Shown one piece after another: positions 11,880 to 25,007 of a stretch of 64,000 bases of DNA. The position numbers and the translations under genes are program-made. The stretch is from Okapia johnstoni. Lineage: Eukaryota > Chordata > Mammalia > Artiodactyla > Giraffidae. Numbering within the stretch: position 1 is the first letter of the stretch; each line of letters begins with the position of its first letter. The notes under the pieces are model-generated. The model saw nothing but the letters and a program-made list of their open reading frames with translations. It made no database searches and was not told the DNA's origin. The DNA lies in assembly GCA_024291935.2 (NCBI GenBank), contig CM044310.1, positions 122,150,213 through 122,214,212 on the forward strand, read 5' to 3'.

Positions 11880-12537
11880 GCAGCCACCACCTCGGGGTGC
11901 ATTGTAAGGCCCCATGGGCCCTGTGTCTCTATTCTTTATTGATTATTATCCCAAGGGTCAAAACAAGGAGCTCCAGCACAAAGGGGTGGCTGTATCTAGA
12001 TGATGCTGGAAGAGCAGAAGGGTACAAGAAATTAAGGCGTCAGAGTTTAGGAGATTTTTTCAAGTCCTTCGAACATATTAACCAATGGGTTATGCAAAAA
12101 GAAAAAGACGAGAGTTTTGGAGAGAAGTGAAATTTCCACGTGGGTTTGCTTACAGAGTTATGAGTAAGTATGATAAGGTGATTTCTTTCTCCAAACCACA
12201 AGATCTTCATTGTTGTCAGAGCAGCAAGGGGCTCCTGCAGGGAGCAGGAAGGAAAGAGAAGTCTGTCTAGGCTGTCTAGGTTTCTGAGTGTGTGTGTGTT
12301 GGGGCAGGACTTGGATGTTCAGACTCTAGGTCACATCAGATTAAAGGAGTTCTTCGGGGAATTGTGCCTGGAAATACGTTCTAGGGAGCTTCCCCCTGGG
12401 CTGATCTTTGTGTGGGGTCCATGTCCTGTAGAACCTTCACATGTCCAAAGAAAGGGACGTGGGAAGCTGCGGGGTGCACAGAGATTTGTGATGTCTCTGG
12501 TTCTTCAGCCTCTACATGTCAGCAGACGCCACAGACA
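11880..12537. other. Unassigned intergenic stretch
   Basis: I recognise no gene or repeat in this KIR-FCAR spacer. Short open frames have no family signature. Confidence 0.4.
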
Positions 12538-12757
12538 ATGGTTCTCAGCTGGGGCGATGTTGCCCACTAGGGGCCATTCATCGGTGTCTGGAGACAGTTT
12601 TTGCTTGTCATGACCATGGGGAAGGCTGCTGGGGCACCTGTGGGTAAAGGCAGGCATGCTGCTCAGCACCCTCAATGCAAAGACAGCCCACGACCCCCAA
12701 GAGAGAATCATCATCTAGCCCCAGATGTCAGTAGTACTGAGGTTGAGAAGCCCGTGT
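12538..12757 (+). mobile_element. MER20 (hAT-type DNA transposon)
   Basis: About 220 bases running from TGGTTCTCAGCTGGGG, through GGTGTCTGGAGACAGTTTTT, to GAGGTTGAGAAGCCC fit MER20 end to end. Confidence 0.8.
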
Positions 12758-12884
12758 CTAGGATGTAACGTCTGTGCCTCTCTCAGTATAATAGAGCCAG
12801 CTGGTCAGTGTGCCATGACCCCCTGCAACATGAGGCATATCCTGGGGTAGGCTCATTTTTCACAATGACAAAGCCATGATTTTT

Positions 12885-13064
12885 GTTTGTTTGTTTTTAA
12901 AATATATTTGCTTATTTATTTATTTGACTGGACCAGGCCTTCGTTGCTCATGAGGGATCTTAGTTTCGGCATGTGGGACCCAGCTCCCCAACCAAGGATC
13001 GAACTCGGGCAACCCCTGCATTAGGAGTGCAGGGTCTTAGTCATTGGACCACCAGGAAGTCCCC
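12885..13064 (-). repeat. CHR-type SINE
   Basis: Reversed copy ending ACCACCAGGAAGTCCCC. Confidence 0.75.
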
Positions 13065-13159
13065 GAAGTCATATTTTACTAGATGGATGGATAGACAGAT
13101 AGATGTGGCTACGTATGTGCACATACACATATGTCGCTGTTGCTTAGTTACTGAGTTGG

Positions 13160-13625
13160 ACTGTCCAGTTCAGTCCCTCAGTCGTGTCCGACTCTTTGTG
13201 ACCCCATGGACTGCAGCACGCCAGGCCTCCCTGTCCATCACCAACTCTCAGAATTTACCCAAACTCATGTCCATTGAGTCTTTGATGTCATCCAGCCATC
13301 TCATCCTCTGTCCTCCCCTTCTCCTCACGCTTTCAATCTTTCCCAGCATCAGGGTCTTTTCAAATGAGTCAATTCTCCCCATTAGGTGGCCAAAGGATTG
13401 GAGTTTCAGCTTCAGCATCAGTCCTTCCAATGAATATTCAGGACTGATTTCCTTTAGGATAGACTGGTTGGATCTCCTTGCAGTCCAAGGGACTCTCAAG
13501 AGTCTCTTCCAACACCACAGTTCAAAAGCATCAATTCTTCGGTGCTCAGCTTTCTTTATAGTCCAGCTCTCACATCCATACATGACCACTGGAAAAACCA
13601 TAGCTTTGACTAGAGTTGGACTGTA
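13160..13625 (-). mobile_element. BovB LINE fragment
   Basis: The minus frame encodes the C-terminal BovB ORF2 ([20 protein letters not shown] through MRWLDDI), with the 3' terminus at 13165. Confidence 0.9.
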
Positions 13626-13943
13626 TATATATTCATATATGTGAGAGGAATACATACATGGAAATATATACATACACTTACACATATATCATATATAAAA
13701 TATATATCTTAAGATATTTGCATCTTAAGCTATACTTCCCTTTATTCTTTGGTATAAATATCAAAATATACCAAGAAAAGTATCTTTAAACACTTCTCAA
13801 AACTCTAAGTTTCAACTTGATTTTCAGGAACCTGTGCCAGGCTCACCCCCAGGTGAAGAGTACTCTCTAGCACACAACCAACTGCAGACATATACTCTAA
13901 TCCAGGATAAATTACCTTTAAAAAATTACCTTTAAAAACAGAG

Positions 13944-14630
13944 GGGACTTCCCTGGTGGCCCAGTGGTTGAGAGTCTGCTTTCCAATGCCACTGGGCCCC
14001 ACATGCCACAACTACTGAGCTGGAGCTTTAGAGCCTGTGAGCCACAGCAAAAGATTCCATGTGCAGCAACTAAGAACTGATGCGGCCAAAAAATAAAAAT
14101 AATTATTTTAAATGCAACAGAGGAAAGACCCTAACTGGTCATTCTCTGTCTGTATCTCTGAGGTCAGTGCATGGCTCAGTGATAAAGAATCCACCTGCCA
14201 AGCCAGAGATGCATATTCAATCCCCAAGTTGGGAAGATCCCTTGGAGAAGAAAATGGCAACCCACTCCAGTATTCTTGCCTGGAGAATCCCCATGGACAG
14301 AGGAGCCTGGCCGGCTACAGTCCATAGGGTTGCAAAAGAGCCAGACATGACTGAGCAACTAAACAACCAAAATGTATAGCATGGTGAGAATAATTAACAA
14401 TATTGTATTCTACATTTAAAAGTTGCTGAGAGGGACTTCCCTGATGGTCCAGTGGCTAAGACTCTGAGCTCCCAATGCAGGGGGCCCAGGTTTGATCCCT
14501 GTCAGAGAACTAGATCCCACATGCTGTGACTAGGAGTTCGTATGCCACAACTAAAAAGATTCCACACACCACAACAAAAACCAAAGGTCCCACATGCAGC
14601 TCTTCAATAAATAAATAAATCTTTTTAAAG
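13944..14630 (+). repeat. CHR, Bov-tA and CHR SINE cluster
   Basis: CHR at 13944-14100, Bov-tA at 14166-14370, CHR at 14432-14625, all in plus orientation. Confidence 0.8.
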
Positions 14631-14957
14631 TTGCTGAGAGTAAATCTTAATGTTCTCAACACACAAAAAAACAGTATTTTAAAAAATAGAAAAAAGGAAA
14701 TGGTAATTATGCAAGCTGGCGGATAGATTAGCTAATGCCATCACGAAATCACTGTGCAACAAGGAAGTGTATCAAGTCACCCTGCTGTGCACCTTAAACT
14801 CACGTGATGTTATGTCAATGACGTCTCAATAAAGTTGAAAAAAAGGGTGATGTCTTGCAATGAAAATGAGATAGCCAGTAGAAAGTTTGATGTGAAATAT
14901 TTGACTTCTTATACTTGAAGAACTAGTGATAGCCAGGTAGGTGTCTGTAGCCAAATT

Positions 14958-15095
14958 TATCTATCCATCCATCTATCTGTTTATCTGTCTGTCTACCCAC
15001 CTACCTGACTATCTATCTATCTAATCTATACTCTCTATCAATCCATCATCTATTCATAGATTATGGGTTTAGATATAGATCAGATATAGATATAG
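14958..15095. repeat. Tetranucleotide (ATCT)n-type microsatellite
   Basis: Imperfect ATCT/TCTG repeats run on into GATATAGATATAG units. Confidence 0.8.
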
Positions 15096-15641
15096 GAGGC
15101 TCATTCTTTAGACATGAATGAAGAAAACATTTCGCCACTGAGATAATTCCCAACATAAAAGTACATACACTGTCTGCCTGATCAAGCCCAAATGGATATA
15201 TTTGGTCCATGAATTCCATGGAGGTTATGTGGATCCATAGACATCAAGGCCACATGGCTTTGGACTGATGGATCAATGAAGGAAAATCTCTGTCTGTACG
15301 GCACCCATCTAATAATTTTATTTCCCCAGCCCTTCCCCTGGGATGTGGGATCTTGTCTGAAGGAGGATTTGAGCCCCGTTCAACACTGGTGGAAGAAAAT
15401 GCTCGCTTCTCATCTGAAACATAAACAGGAAGGTTGATCTCCTCTTAGACTCCATCTCAGGGCCCCCCAGAATGAAGTTCGTTGGGAAGGAACCAGTCCT
15501 CTGGGGCAATAGATGTAGAAATTCTCTGGCGAGGACCTCCGAGCTCATACTTCCTGTGCGTCTCACCGTCTCGTGAGCCTCTGTCACCTCTTGACGTTCA
15601 CTGGCAGAGGCTAAGTGGGCTGAGGCCGGCTGTGCAGAACC

Positions 15642-18600
15642 ATGGCTCCCAGAGACACCACCCTCTTCTGTCTTGGTGAGTCCTCAAATGCAGGTGGCTT
15701 ACAGGGGAAGATGGGGGAATCCAAAATAGTCAAGGTCTCTCCTAACTGGTGACTCAGACAGTAAATAATCTGCCTGCACTGCAGGAGACCCGGGTTCAAT
15801 CCTTGGGTTGGGGAGATCCCCTGGAGAAGGGAATGGCAACCCACTCCAGTATTCTTGCCTGGAGAATTGCATAGGCAGAGGAGCCTGGCGGGCTACTGTC
15901 CATAGGGTGGCAAAGAGTCAGATGCTGCTGAGCAACTAACGCTTTCACGTTCTCTTAACGTAAGAACTCAGTGATTTCAGTGGCTTCCAAGAAGACTCTG
16001 CTCTCCTGAGTGGAGAGATGGTCTTTGCCCAGGTATGTGTCCTGCCCAAGCCCATGCTGGCTTGGAAGGCTCGGTGGTCCTTGCCGGGTTCATTCAGCTC
16101 ATGCCATGCTGTCTGGCTGTCCACAATAGTTCCAGAGTTCCTGCAGATGAGAGCCTTAGGGGCTGGGATCTGGAAGATAAAACTAAAAGATGAGCCTTGT
16201 TTGCTGTTGAAGAGAACAAATGGCACCTGTATGTCTTCATGTTGTTGTTCAGTCGCTCAGTCGTGTCTGACTCTTCGCAACCTCATGGACTGCAGCGCGC
16301 CAGGCTTCCCTGTCCTTCATTATCTCCCAGAGCTTGCTCAAACTCATGTCCATTAAGTCAGTGATGTTCTCCAACCATCTCATCCTCTGTTTCCCCCTTC
16401 TCCTCTTGCCCTCAATCTTTCCCAACATCAGGGTGTTTTCCAGTGAGAGTCTTTCTGTTGAGTAATTTATAATAAAGGTTGGAACTTGGTGGGTGGAGTT
16501 TTCATGAATGTCTCTCTTCCAGTGCTCTGTCTTGGCCAGAAGATTCAGGCACAGGATGGTAAGTGTTTCTCTAAGTCTCCTCCAAGCCCCCCGCATCCTC
16601 ATGGCAACTCTGGGATAGAAGAGTCTGGAGCTCAAAGGAACTGCAATTTTATTTCCTGTTCTGTGGACCGCTGTCTCTGCTGCGTTCCTTTTGCACCACT
16701 TCTACCTCACTTCGGAATCTCTGGATCCCCCAAACTCATGCTCAGACCAGGATTTAGTCTTTGCTTCCAGTAGGCTGACTGTCCATCCAAGATGTGTGTT
16801 TTACTGAATGTTCACAACAGCAGGGATGAGGAAGTCAGGAACCACCTTCCATTGCCCAATATTCTTCCTATATCAAATGTTCTCACAGCCTAACTCTCCG
16901 CACTTCATCCACTTTTCTTCATTTAAAGGGACACTGCCTTAGAGAACTTTATGTAAGTGGCTTCAACTCTCAGAACCAATTTCTTTGTCTATAAAGGTGG
17001 CTCAAATGGTAAAGAATCTGCCTGCAATATAGGAGACCTGGGTTGGACCCTTGGGTTGGGAAGATCCGCTGGAGAAGGGAATGGCTACCCCACTCCAGTA
17101 TTCTTGGCTGGAAAATCCCATGGATAGAGGAGACTGGTGGGCTACAGTCCATGGGGTTGCAAAGAGTCAGACGTGACTGAGAGGCTAATACTTTCACTTT
17201 GAAAAGAGAAATAAAAATAACGATGAAAGCAGATTGGATTATGGGAGGATGGGATCATTGTGATCCAATTGTTGGGATTAATCGAGATAAGGCATATGAG
17301 TTATGTATCTGTTAAGTGTGTTACCTGTGATGGGCTTCTTAGGTGATTCAGAGGTAAAGATACCTGTGATGATGATGGTGGTGATCATGAGGGAAAAAAG
17401 TCTCTGAACACTGAGAAGGGCCCAGTCTCCACTTTCCTTGATTCATTACTTTGTTTAAAAAAATTGTCTATTTGTTTGGCTTCTCTGACTGCTTTAGGAG
17501 ACAGCTCTCCCCATATGCTGAGGAAAGAGCCAAGAATCTGGGGTGAGATAGTCCTAGTTTCCAAACCAGGTTGGAGCACTCTTCAATTTATGGTCTTGAG
17601 CAACTGGCATGGTTTCTACAAGCCTCAGCATCCTCACATTAGAGTGAAAAGCAGAATTGCATGTGGATAAGGGTTACCATGGCAACAAAATACCAAGGAA
17701 ACTGCCTGGCAGACTAGGGGGCACTCTCCAGCACTCTTAGTCGCTCAGTCGTGTCTGACTATTTGTGACTCCATGGACCATAGCCCTCCAATCTCCTCTG
17801 CCCATGGGATTTCTCAGGCCGGAATACTGGAGTGGGTAGCTGTTTCCTTCTCCAGGGGATCTTCCTGACCCAGGGACCGAACCTGGGTCTCCCATATTGC
17901 AGGCAGATTCTTTACCGTCTGAGCCATCGGGGAAGAGGGTAGAATTAATGTGTATGGGGTCTGCTTTGAAGGCAACGAAAATGGGATAGACAGAGAGGAT
18001 GATTCACAAGATTGTAAATGTACTAAATGCCACTGAATTGTATACTTGCAACACGGTTAAGTTTATGTGATATAAATTTCACCTTGCTGAATATATATAT
18101 ATATGTACACACACACATATATATAAAGGAAGGAATTTAGTTCCTCAAAAATAATCTTTCAGTTCCTCAAAAACCTAGATGCCTAATCCAGCAATTCCAC
18201 TTCTATATATGTAACAAGAGAAACTGAAAGAAGAGATTCTAACAAGATATTTGTACCTCCATGTTCATAGCAACATTATTCACAATAGCCAAAAGGTGGA
18301 AAAAACTCAAATGTCCATTGACAAGAATGTATAAGCAAAATGTAGTCTATATATATGGTGGCTTATTATTCAACCATAAAAAAGGAAACATATCCTGATA
18401 CATGCTACAACGTGGATGAATCTTGATGACATTACACTAACTAAAAAAAAAAAAAAAAAAAACACCAGACACAGAAAGGCAAATACTGTGCTATTTCACT
18501 GATACAAGGAGTCTAGAACAGGAAAATTCATAGAGACAGAAAGTCAGTTAGAAATGACAAGGGCCTAAGGAAAGAGAGAGTGGAGAGTTATTGCTTAGTG

Positions 18601-21600
18601 GTTATAGGGGTTTTGTTTGGGATCCTGAGAAAGTCCTGGAGATCGATGCACAAGGTGGTTGAGTTGCACAATACGGTGAGTATAGGGCCTTCCCGAGGCC
18701 CGGTGGTTAAGACTTCACTTTCCAACGCAGGGGATACAAGTTGGATCCCTGGTCTGGGAGTTAAGATCCTACATGCCTTGCGACCAAAAAACCAAAACAT
18801 AAAACAGACGCAATATTGTAAAAAATTCAATAAAGACTTTAAAAATACTCCACATCTATCCATCCATCCATATCTGTATCTATACCTACATCTACACACA
18901 CATAGAGTGAGTGTTATTAAGGCCACTTAGCTGTGTACTGAGAAATGGTTTAAATGATAAATTTAATGTTTATCTAACACATTTCATTTTTACCACAATT
19001 AGAAATTACCCCCCAAAAAAAAATTCTAAGGAAGGAGCTGTCACACCCTTCAGTTGTTCCCTTCACAGAAAAAGAAAAAGTATGGTTTCTCCACGCCAGG
19101 CCACCTGAGTCTGGGCCCTGTTTTCTTTTAGGGAACTTTCCGATTCCTATCATATCTGCTATGCCCGGTTCTGTGATTCCCTGGAATGGGTCCGTGAAGA
19201 TCTTGTGCCAGGGAACCCTTGAGTCTTACCTGTACCAACTGGAGGTCCTGGAAAACCAAACCTACAAAGTGGTGGAGAAGAAGTTGGGATTTCAGAAGGT
19301 GGCAGAGTTCGTCATCAGCCACATGGACACGAACACCTCAGGGCGTTATCAGTGCCGATACGGGAGACAGCATCGCTGGTCAGCGCCCAGTGAGGCCCTG
19401 GAGCTGGTGGTGACAGGTGAGGCCGCGTGCGGGTCTCTGACCCTCACGGCTTTTTCCTGTCTTAGTTTTTCAGAGATGTTATTTTTAGAACAGTTTCAAT
19501 TTTCCAGGGAAATTAAGGTGATACAACAGACCGTGCCCATATACCTTGTACCCACTTTCCCCTATTCTTAACACATTGTTGATCAAAGGCTTATTAATAG
19601 GTCTTTTGTTACCCAAACGTTATTGACTGCAGACGTATCGACACATTTTTAAAGAGTGATACGATTAACATCACTGGTGCAAAGTTGTTAGAGGTTAGAA
19701 TTGATCAAGGATTCACTCAACAGCTTGTGACTGACGTCATCACTCACATTTCGCTCCATTAGGTTTTGCTCTAACCTCGTGTATATTATAAATGCAAGTT
19801 TATTACTGTAAAATTTTCAAAAATGATGCACTGAGAAATTTTGAGTGAAGAATTTTTTGGTGCATTTTATGCAGTTGCTTTCTCTGTCTGAGCGACACAT
19901 GTCCTGGTGTCTCAGAAGATGATAGTGCTTCAGCATAAAGTTCTGATTCAGACAAGGTGAATATTAGATCAGCAAGAAGACACAGAAAAAACCCTTAGTG
20001 ATTGATTCTGATACAGAAAGTGAAAATGAAACTTGCAGTGCTGGAGAGCTTTAGAGGTGTGTCAGGTGTAACTATTGAATGCAACAGCCTGCCGAGTCTT
20101 AGTGAAATAACAGAACTAATTTCTGACCTGCCAAAATAAAAATCGCTGGGCTCCTTCGTCCATGGGTTTTCCCAACCAAGAATACTGGAGTGGGATGCCA
20201 TTTCTTCCTCCAGGGGATCTTCCCAACCCAGGGATCGAACCCGGGTCTCCTGCATTGGCAGGCAGATTCCTTACTATCGGAGCCACCAGAGAAAGCTCCT
20301 GGGATTCCCTAAGCGATGAGCAATTAAAATATCTTCATTTTCATAAGAAATCCCTTTCAACCACACCTGATTTTATGTAAATGAGGTGACTTTTGGAAAG
20401 CACCTAAGGATGTGAGCTGGTTGCCAGGGGAACCAACTAAGTAATTGGTGGGTTAGAATGTTCAGCCCCACCCCACCCCACCCGACCTCCAGGGAGGGCA
20501 GAGAGGCTGGAGGTGAATCAACCACCAATGGCCAATGATGAAATAATCAGTCTCGCCTGTACTCTTCCAGTTCTTCCCTCTGGCTGTGCCTGACATGCGC
20601 TTTCATAAGTCAGTAATCCAGTAAGCAAGCTGGCTCCCTGAGTTCCATCTGCCACTCTAACAAATGAATTGAACACAAGAACTGTGACCCAACAACTTCA
20701 GATTTATTGCCGCTCAATCAGAAGCACAGGTTGATGGGCTCTGAAGTGGGAGGAACTTGTAGGACTGAGCTGTTAACCCAGAGCCCCAAACCGCAGGATC
20801 TGACGTTACTGCCAGGTAGAGAGTGTCAGAATTGAGGTGACTTGTGGGACGCCCAGCTGGCGTCTCAGAATCTCTCAGCCGTCTAGGGAGGAAACCCGCA
20901 GGTTGGAACTGGGAACAGAACCATGTGGCCCTTCTAGCTTTAGAGACTAGATCACTGTCCCTGGAAGCTACCTGCTCATCTGCTTGCTCACTCAGCTCCA
21001 TCTACAAGAATTTGGGACAGAGCACAGGTCCTGCAGGGGGCTCCCCAGACGGATCAGTGGTAAATAATCTGCCTGCAATGCAGGAGACGCAGGAGACGTG
21101 GGTTCGATCCCTTGGTTGGGAAGAACCCCTGGAGGAAGGCATGGCAATCCACTCTAGTGGTGTTGCCTGGATGGCCCCATGGACAGAAGAGCCTGGGGGG
21201 CTACCATCCTCAGGATCACAGAGAGTTGGACACGACTGAGCACACACACGGGTCCTGTAGTGGTGAAATGGAACGTTACCACCTCCTGTTCCTTTGCATC
21301 AGGAAAACATCAGCTTCTGCCCTTCTCTTAGCGTGGACCCAAAATGACTGGCAGGGAAACAGGGAAAGACAGAAATCTGGCCAACAACTCACTCTCTTCT
21401 CTTTCAGGCTTGTATGACAAACCCTTTCTCTCCACCGATGTGGGCCACGTGGTGATGCCAGGGGAGAATATTTCCTTCTGGTGCAGTTCAGCACACATGT
21501 CATTCGACAGATTTTCACTGAGCAGGCCGGGAGGGGCCACCCTGTCACGGCACCAAGATGCGAGACTCCAGGGGAACTTCACTCTGGGTCCTGTGAACCT

Positions 21601-24600
21601 CAGCTTCTCAGGAGTCTATTCGTGCTACGGCTGGTACAGCGGCCGCCCCTATGTATGGTCAGCCCCCAGCGATGCCCTGGAGCTGGTGGTCACAGGTAAG
21701 GGCACCCCCCCACACAACCAGAGACTTCCGTCCTCCTCCTCGGGGCTCTAGCCGGCTGTCCAGGGCCATGGCACCAGGCAGGAGAACAAAGATGCACCGA
21801 GAAAGAAGATCAGGGCAGGAGAGAGTCATGGCTCAGAGGACCGCGAAGAGAGAAGGCCTTCTCACCCACGTGACATGTGACTTTCACAGCATGTCCCCAA
21901 GCTCTCCAGTGTCCTTAAAGACACACGGCCTGTTAAGAAAGGAGAGGCTCACGTTCGGAATCACCTTTAGGGGTGTCATTGAGACAGCAGATACCAGACA
22001 CAGCCTTCCTCTTATCACATGCTTAATTGTAACAGGGAATCCTGACATTAACCCCTAATACTAGAAGCCACTCAGAGAAGTCGACTGGTAACTTACCACT
22101 CATCAGGAAAATGCTAAAACACTCTATCAAGAGCTTCATTTAGGGAGCTTCCCTGGTGGCTCAGACAGTAAAGTGTCTCTCTGCAATGCTGGAGACCCGG
22201 GTTCGATCCCTGGGTCGGGAAGATCCTCTGGAGAAGGCAATGGCAACCCACTGCAATATTCTTGCCTGGAAAATCCCATGAACAGAGGAGCCTGGTAAGC
22301 TACAGTCCATGGGGTCACAAAGAGTAGGACACGACTGAGCGACTTGACTTTAGTTTGCTGGCACTCCAGGGATTAAGACTCAGGGCTTTGGGACCTCCTT
22401 GGTGGTCTGGTGGCTAAGACTCTGAGCTCCCAATGCAGGGGACCTGGGTTCGAGCCCTGATCAGGGAACTAGATCCCACATGCTGCAACTACAGACCCAG
22501 TACAGCCAAATAAATAAGCAAATATTTAAGGGGAAAAAATGGGGGGATGCTTCCCTGGTGGCTCAGTGATAAAGAATCTGCCTGCCAGTGGAGGAGATAT
22601 GGGTTTCATCCCTGATCTGGGAAGATCCCACATGCCTCAAAGCAACAAAGAGCCTGCGTCACAATTACCGAGCCTGTGCTGCACAGAAAGAGAAGCCACC
22701 GTAATAAGAAGCCCGAGAACCATAACTAGAGAGTAGCCCTCACTCACCCCAGCTAGAAAAAAGCCCAAGCAGCAAGGAAGACCCAACATAGCCAAATAAA
22801 TAAGTAAATAAAATTATATATATAAAGACTCAATGCTTTCACTACAATAGACCTGGGTTGATTCCAGGTTGGGGAACTAAGATCCCATAAGCCACAATGA
22901 GCTGTAAAAAACCCAAAATTCAAAAAGAGCTTCATTGTTACATTGTTTGCATGCATCACTCTGCCCAGAGGGAGCAAACAGGAGTTATAGCAGAGGAAAG
23001 CAACCGCTGGTGACTGAGTGGGATGACCACATTTGTCTCTCACATTTGTCTTGTCCAGTCACTCTACAAGCTAAGCGAATGTAGCAGTCATGGCCTTATA
23101 AGCTCACATGGCCAAATGGTCTTTTCAATTAATGATACAGGGACAACTGAGCACCTGTGGAGGAGGGCTGAATTTATTAGCGTTTTCCTTTAAAGTAGAC
23201 AGTCACTGTATCTTGTTTTAGAAATCGCCTCCTATCCCAATGTCAGGGTGATCCTTTCTTATATTATCTTCCCAGACTTGAAATATTTTGCACTTTGCAA
23301 TTAGGAATTCATGTTGAATTCCAGGGCTTCCCTGGTAGCTCACTTGGTAAAGAATCCACCTGCAATAGAAGAGACCCCGGCTCGATTCCTGGGTCGGGAA
23401 GATCCCCTGGAGAAGGGATAGGCTACCCACTCCAGTATTCTTGGGCTTCGCTGGTGGCTCAGATGGTAAAGGATCCACCTGCCCAAATCCACTTGGAATT
23501 GATTTCTATGTTTTAACAGAAGCGAGTTACTTGGATTTCTGAGCATTGAAATTTCACAAGGTTTTATTACATCCTTGAGCCCGTGAGGTCCATAAAACAA
23601 ATGGAGAAATTTTTTAAAGGTACAATGAATAGAAATGACTAATGAAAGGTCACACACCAGCGGACCAAGGTCACACTTAGCTTCCCTAAGTGTTTTGCGT
23701 TTTGATCACGCCACATGGCATTCAGAGATCCTGGTTCCCTGACCAGGATTGAACCCGTGTCTGCTGCAGCGGAAGTGCTCAGTCATAATCTCTGGACTGC
23801 CAGGAAATTCCCAAAGTTTCCCTAGGTTTGTCTAAACTTTTTTTTTCCTACTTGCTTCCCAGATATCAATCATTGTTTGAGAAAGGAACATACACTGTTC
23901 CATGGGGTGAGACGATGTAGAGGAGAGAGTTTGGGGCTCTGGATCTATGAAGATGTTTTGCGGATGTGATTAGATATTCAGTGAAACTGCCATGAGGGGA
24001 GGGGATGACAAGCAAACACAACATCCTTATAACTACCTCCTCCCCCATTTATAAGATACCTCTGGGGACCACAGCTTTGGACCCAGGTTTAGGGTGAAGT
24101 ATAGAGACCCACACACAGTGGTAACCAGCTTAGCAGTGCCGTGCGGTGCCTGCGTGCTTAGTCGTGTCTGACTCTTTGCAACCCCACGGACTATAGCCCA
24201 CCAGGCTCCTCTATCTATGGGGTTTTCCAGGCAAGAATATTAGAGTGGGTTGCCATTTCCTTCTCCAGGGATCTTCCTGGCCCAGGGATCGAACCTGCGT
24301 CTCCTGTGTCTCCTGCATTGCAGGTGGATTCTTTACCCACTGAGCCATCGGGGAAGCCCAAGATGAAGTATGTTGCTCACGAATGCATGCATTGCCTGAG
24401 GAAGGGGTCCCAGTGAACCCACAAACTAGGGAAGTGAGCTCCCTTCCCAGGGCTCTTGGTCAGGAGGGAATGAAACATGACCAGTGATCATTCATTTCCT
24501 TCTAATGACATCTCTAGACACCACGAGCCAAGACCACACGACGGAGAACTGGATTCGGATGGGCGTGGCAGGGCTGGTCCTTGTAGTCCTCTTGGCCATC

Positions 24601-24678
24601 CTGGCTGAAAACTGGCTTGGCCCTCAGGTTCCACACCAGGAAGACCAGCAACATCTGTCTGACCTGAGCCGGAGTTGA
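15642..24678 (+). CDS. FCAR: IgA Fc receptor FCAR (CD89)
   Basis: FCAR binds IgA on myeloid cells and signals through FcR-gamma. The exons are 15642-15675, 16523-16558 (leader), 19132-19416 (EC1, 285), 21408-21695 (EC2, 288) and 24518-24678 (TM and tail). They join in phase to 267 aa with no stop. The leader [17 protein letters not shown], the EC1 signature [16 protein letters not shown] and EC2 start [22 protein letters not shown] and GVYSCYGWY match human FCAR as I remember it. The membrane segment has Arg near its outer end ([18 protein letters not shown]), the residue that pairs with FcR-gamma, and the tail is short and lacks an ITIM. I count six N-glycosylation sequons. It sits between KIR and NCR1, as in human. 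Confidence 0.95.
15745..15955 (+). repeat. Bov-tA SINE
   Basis: A full copy in FCAR intron 1. Confidence 0.85.
16245..16460 (-). mobile_element. BovB LINE 3' fragment
   Basis: The reversed tail and ORF2 end ([19 protein letters not shown]) stop about 60 bases before the FCAR exon 2 acceptor. Confidence 0.85.
16990..17940. repeat. Two Bov-tA SINEs in opposite orientation
   Basis: 16990-17200 is plus and 17735-17935 is minus. The sequence between them is unassigned. Confidence 0.8.
17960..18580 (+). mobile_element. L1 3' end
   Basis: The L1 3' UTR pattern (GCAATTCCACTTCTATATAT, CACAATAGCCAAAAGGTGGA, poly-A at 18445) is present. An (AT)/(AC) tract lies at 18092-18125. Confidence 0.7.
18688..18862 (+). 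repeat. ART2-type SINE
   Basis: Head CGGTGGTTAAGACTTCAC and tail CAATAAAGACTTTAAAAATA. Confidence 0.8.
19132..19416 (+). CDS. FCAR: FCAR EC1 Ig domain exon
   Basis: The exon is open, with Cys pair KILCQG and RYQCRYG and a terminal ELVVTG. EC1 is the IgA-binding domain of the human protein. Sequons NGS, NQT and NTS are present. Confidence 0.92.
19620..20140 (+). mobile_element. Possible degenerate DNA-transposon coding relic
   Basis: An AT-rich block in FCAR intron 3. Degraded codons read [20 protein letters not shown] after an acidic Ser/Asp patch, which reminds me of the N-terminal part of piggyBac-like transposases. Frames are broken. Identification is tentative. Confidence 0.25.
20150..20300 (-). 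repeat. Bov-tA SINE fragment
   Basis: Reversed head and body, ending in the reversed tRNA-like part. Confidence 0.8.
20400..21034. other. Unassigned FCAR intron sequence
   Basis: Contains a CCCCA repeat patch at 20466-20482 and otherwise nothing I recognise. Confidence 0.4.
21035..21247 (+). repeat. Bov-tA SINE
   Basis: A full copy about 160 bases before the FCAR EC2 exon. Confidence 0.85.
21408..21695 (+). CDS. FCAR: FCAR EC2 Ig domain exon
   Basis: The exon is open, with the first Cys in [11 protein letters not shown] and the second in GVYSCYGWY, closing [11 protein letters not shown]. Sequons NIS, NFT and NLS are present. The next exon is 2.8 kb away across several SINEs. Confidence 0.92.
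22143..22920 (+). repeat. Bov-tA followed by CHR-type SINEs
   Basis: Bov-tA at 22143-22355, CHR at 22388-22530, a longer CHR at 22548-22815, and a clipped head at 22830-22910. Confidence 0.75.
23325..24362. repeat. SINE fragments in the last FCAR intron
   Basis: Bov-tA plus at 23325-23445 with a partial second head to 23485, CHR minus at 23700-23810, Bov-tA minus at 24145-24362. Confidence 0.75.
24518..24678 (+). CDS. FCAR: FCAR transmembrane and tail exon
   Basis: The exon starts [16 protein letters not shown] with the membrane arginine, then a hydrophobic stretch ending AILAENW and a tail of about 25 residues ending LSDLSRS-stop. No tyrosine motif is present. Confidence 0.92.
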
Positions 24679-25007
24679 CAGAAAAGTCAGACAGAATGGA
24701 CCTTTGGGCTAACTCCTAAGGACCACCAGGGAGACTCCTGGAGCTGATGCTTCTTACAAGAGCCAGCATCTGTGGAGTCCTATGCAGCTGCTGGGAGAGC
24801 ACAAGGGAGATGGAGGTATGAAGAAGCTTGGATCCCCTTTCAAACCAATCAAATGGTATTTTCTTCTATGCATCTGATATATTCGCATTCCACCTTTCTA
24901 GACATAGTTGAGAACATCTTGGCTGAACTCATTTCCTGTGATAAAAAATACTGAAAAGCATTCTCTGTTCTCCTTGCTGTTTTTCACCCTCCCTCAGTAG
25001 ACTTTCG

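Noticed and set aside
18580..18930. 116- and 112-codon frames in FCAR intron 2
   Set aside because: ART2 SINE translation shadows on both strands.
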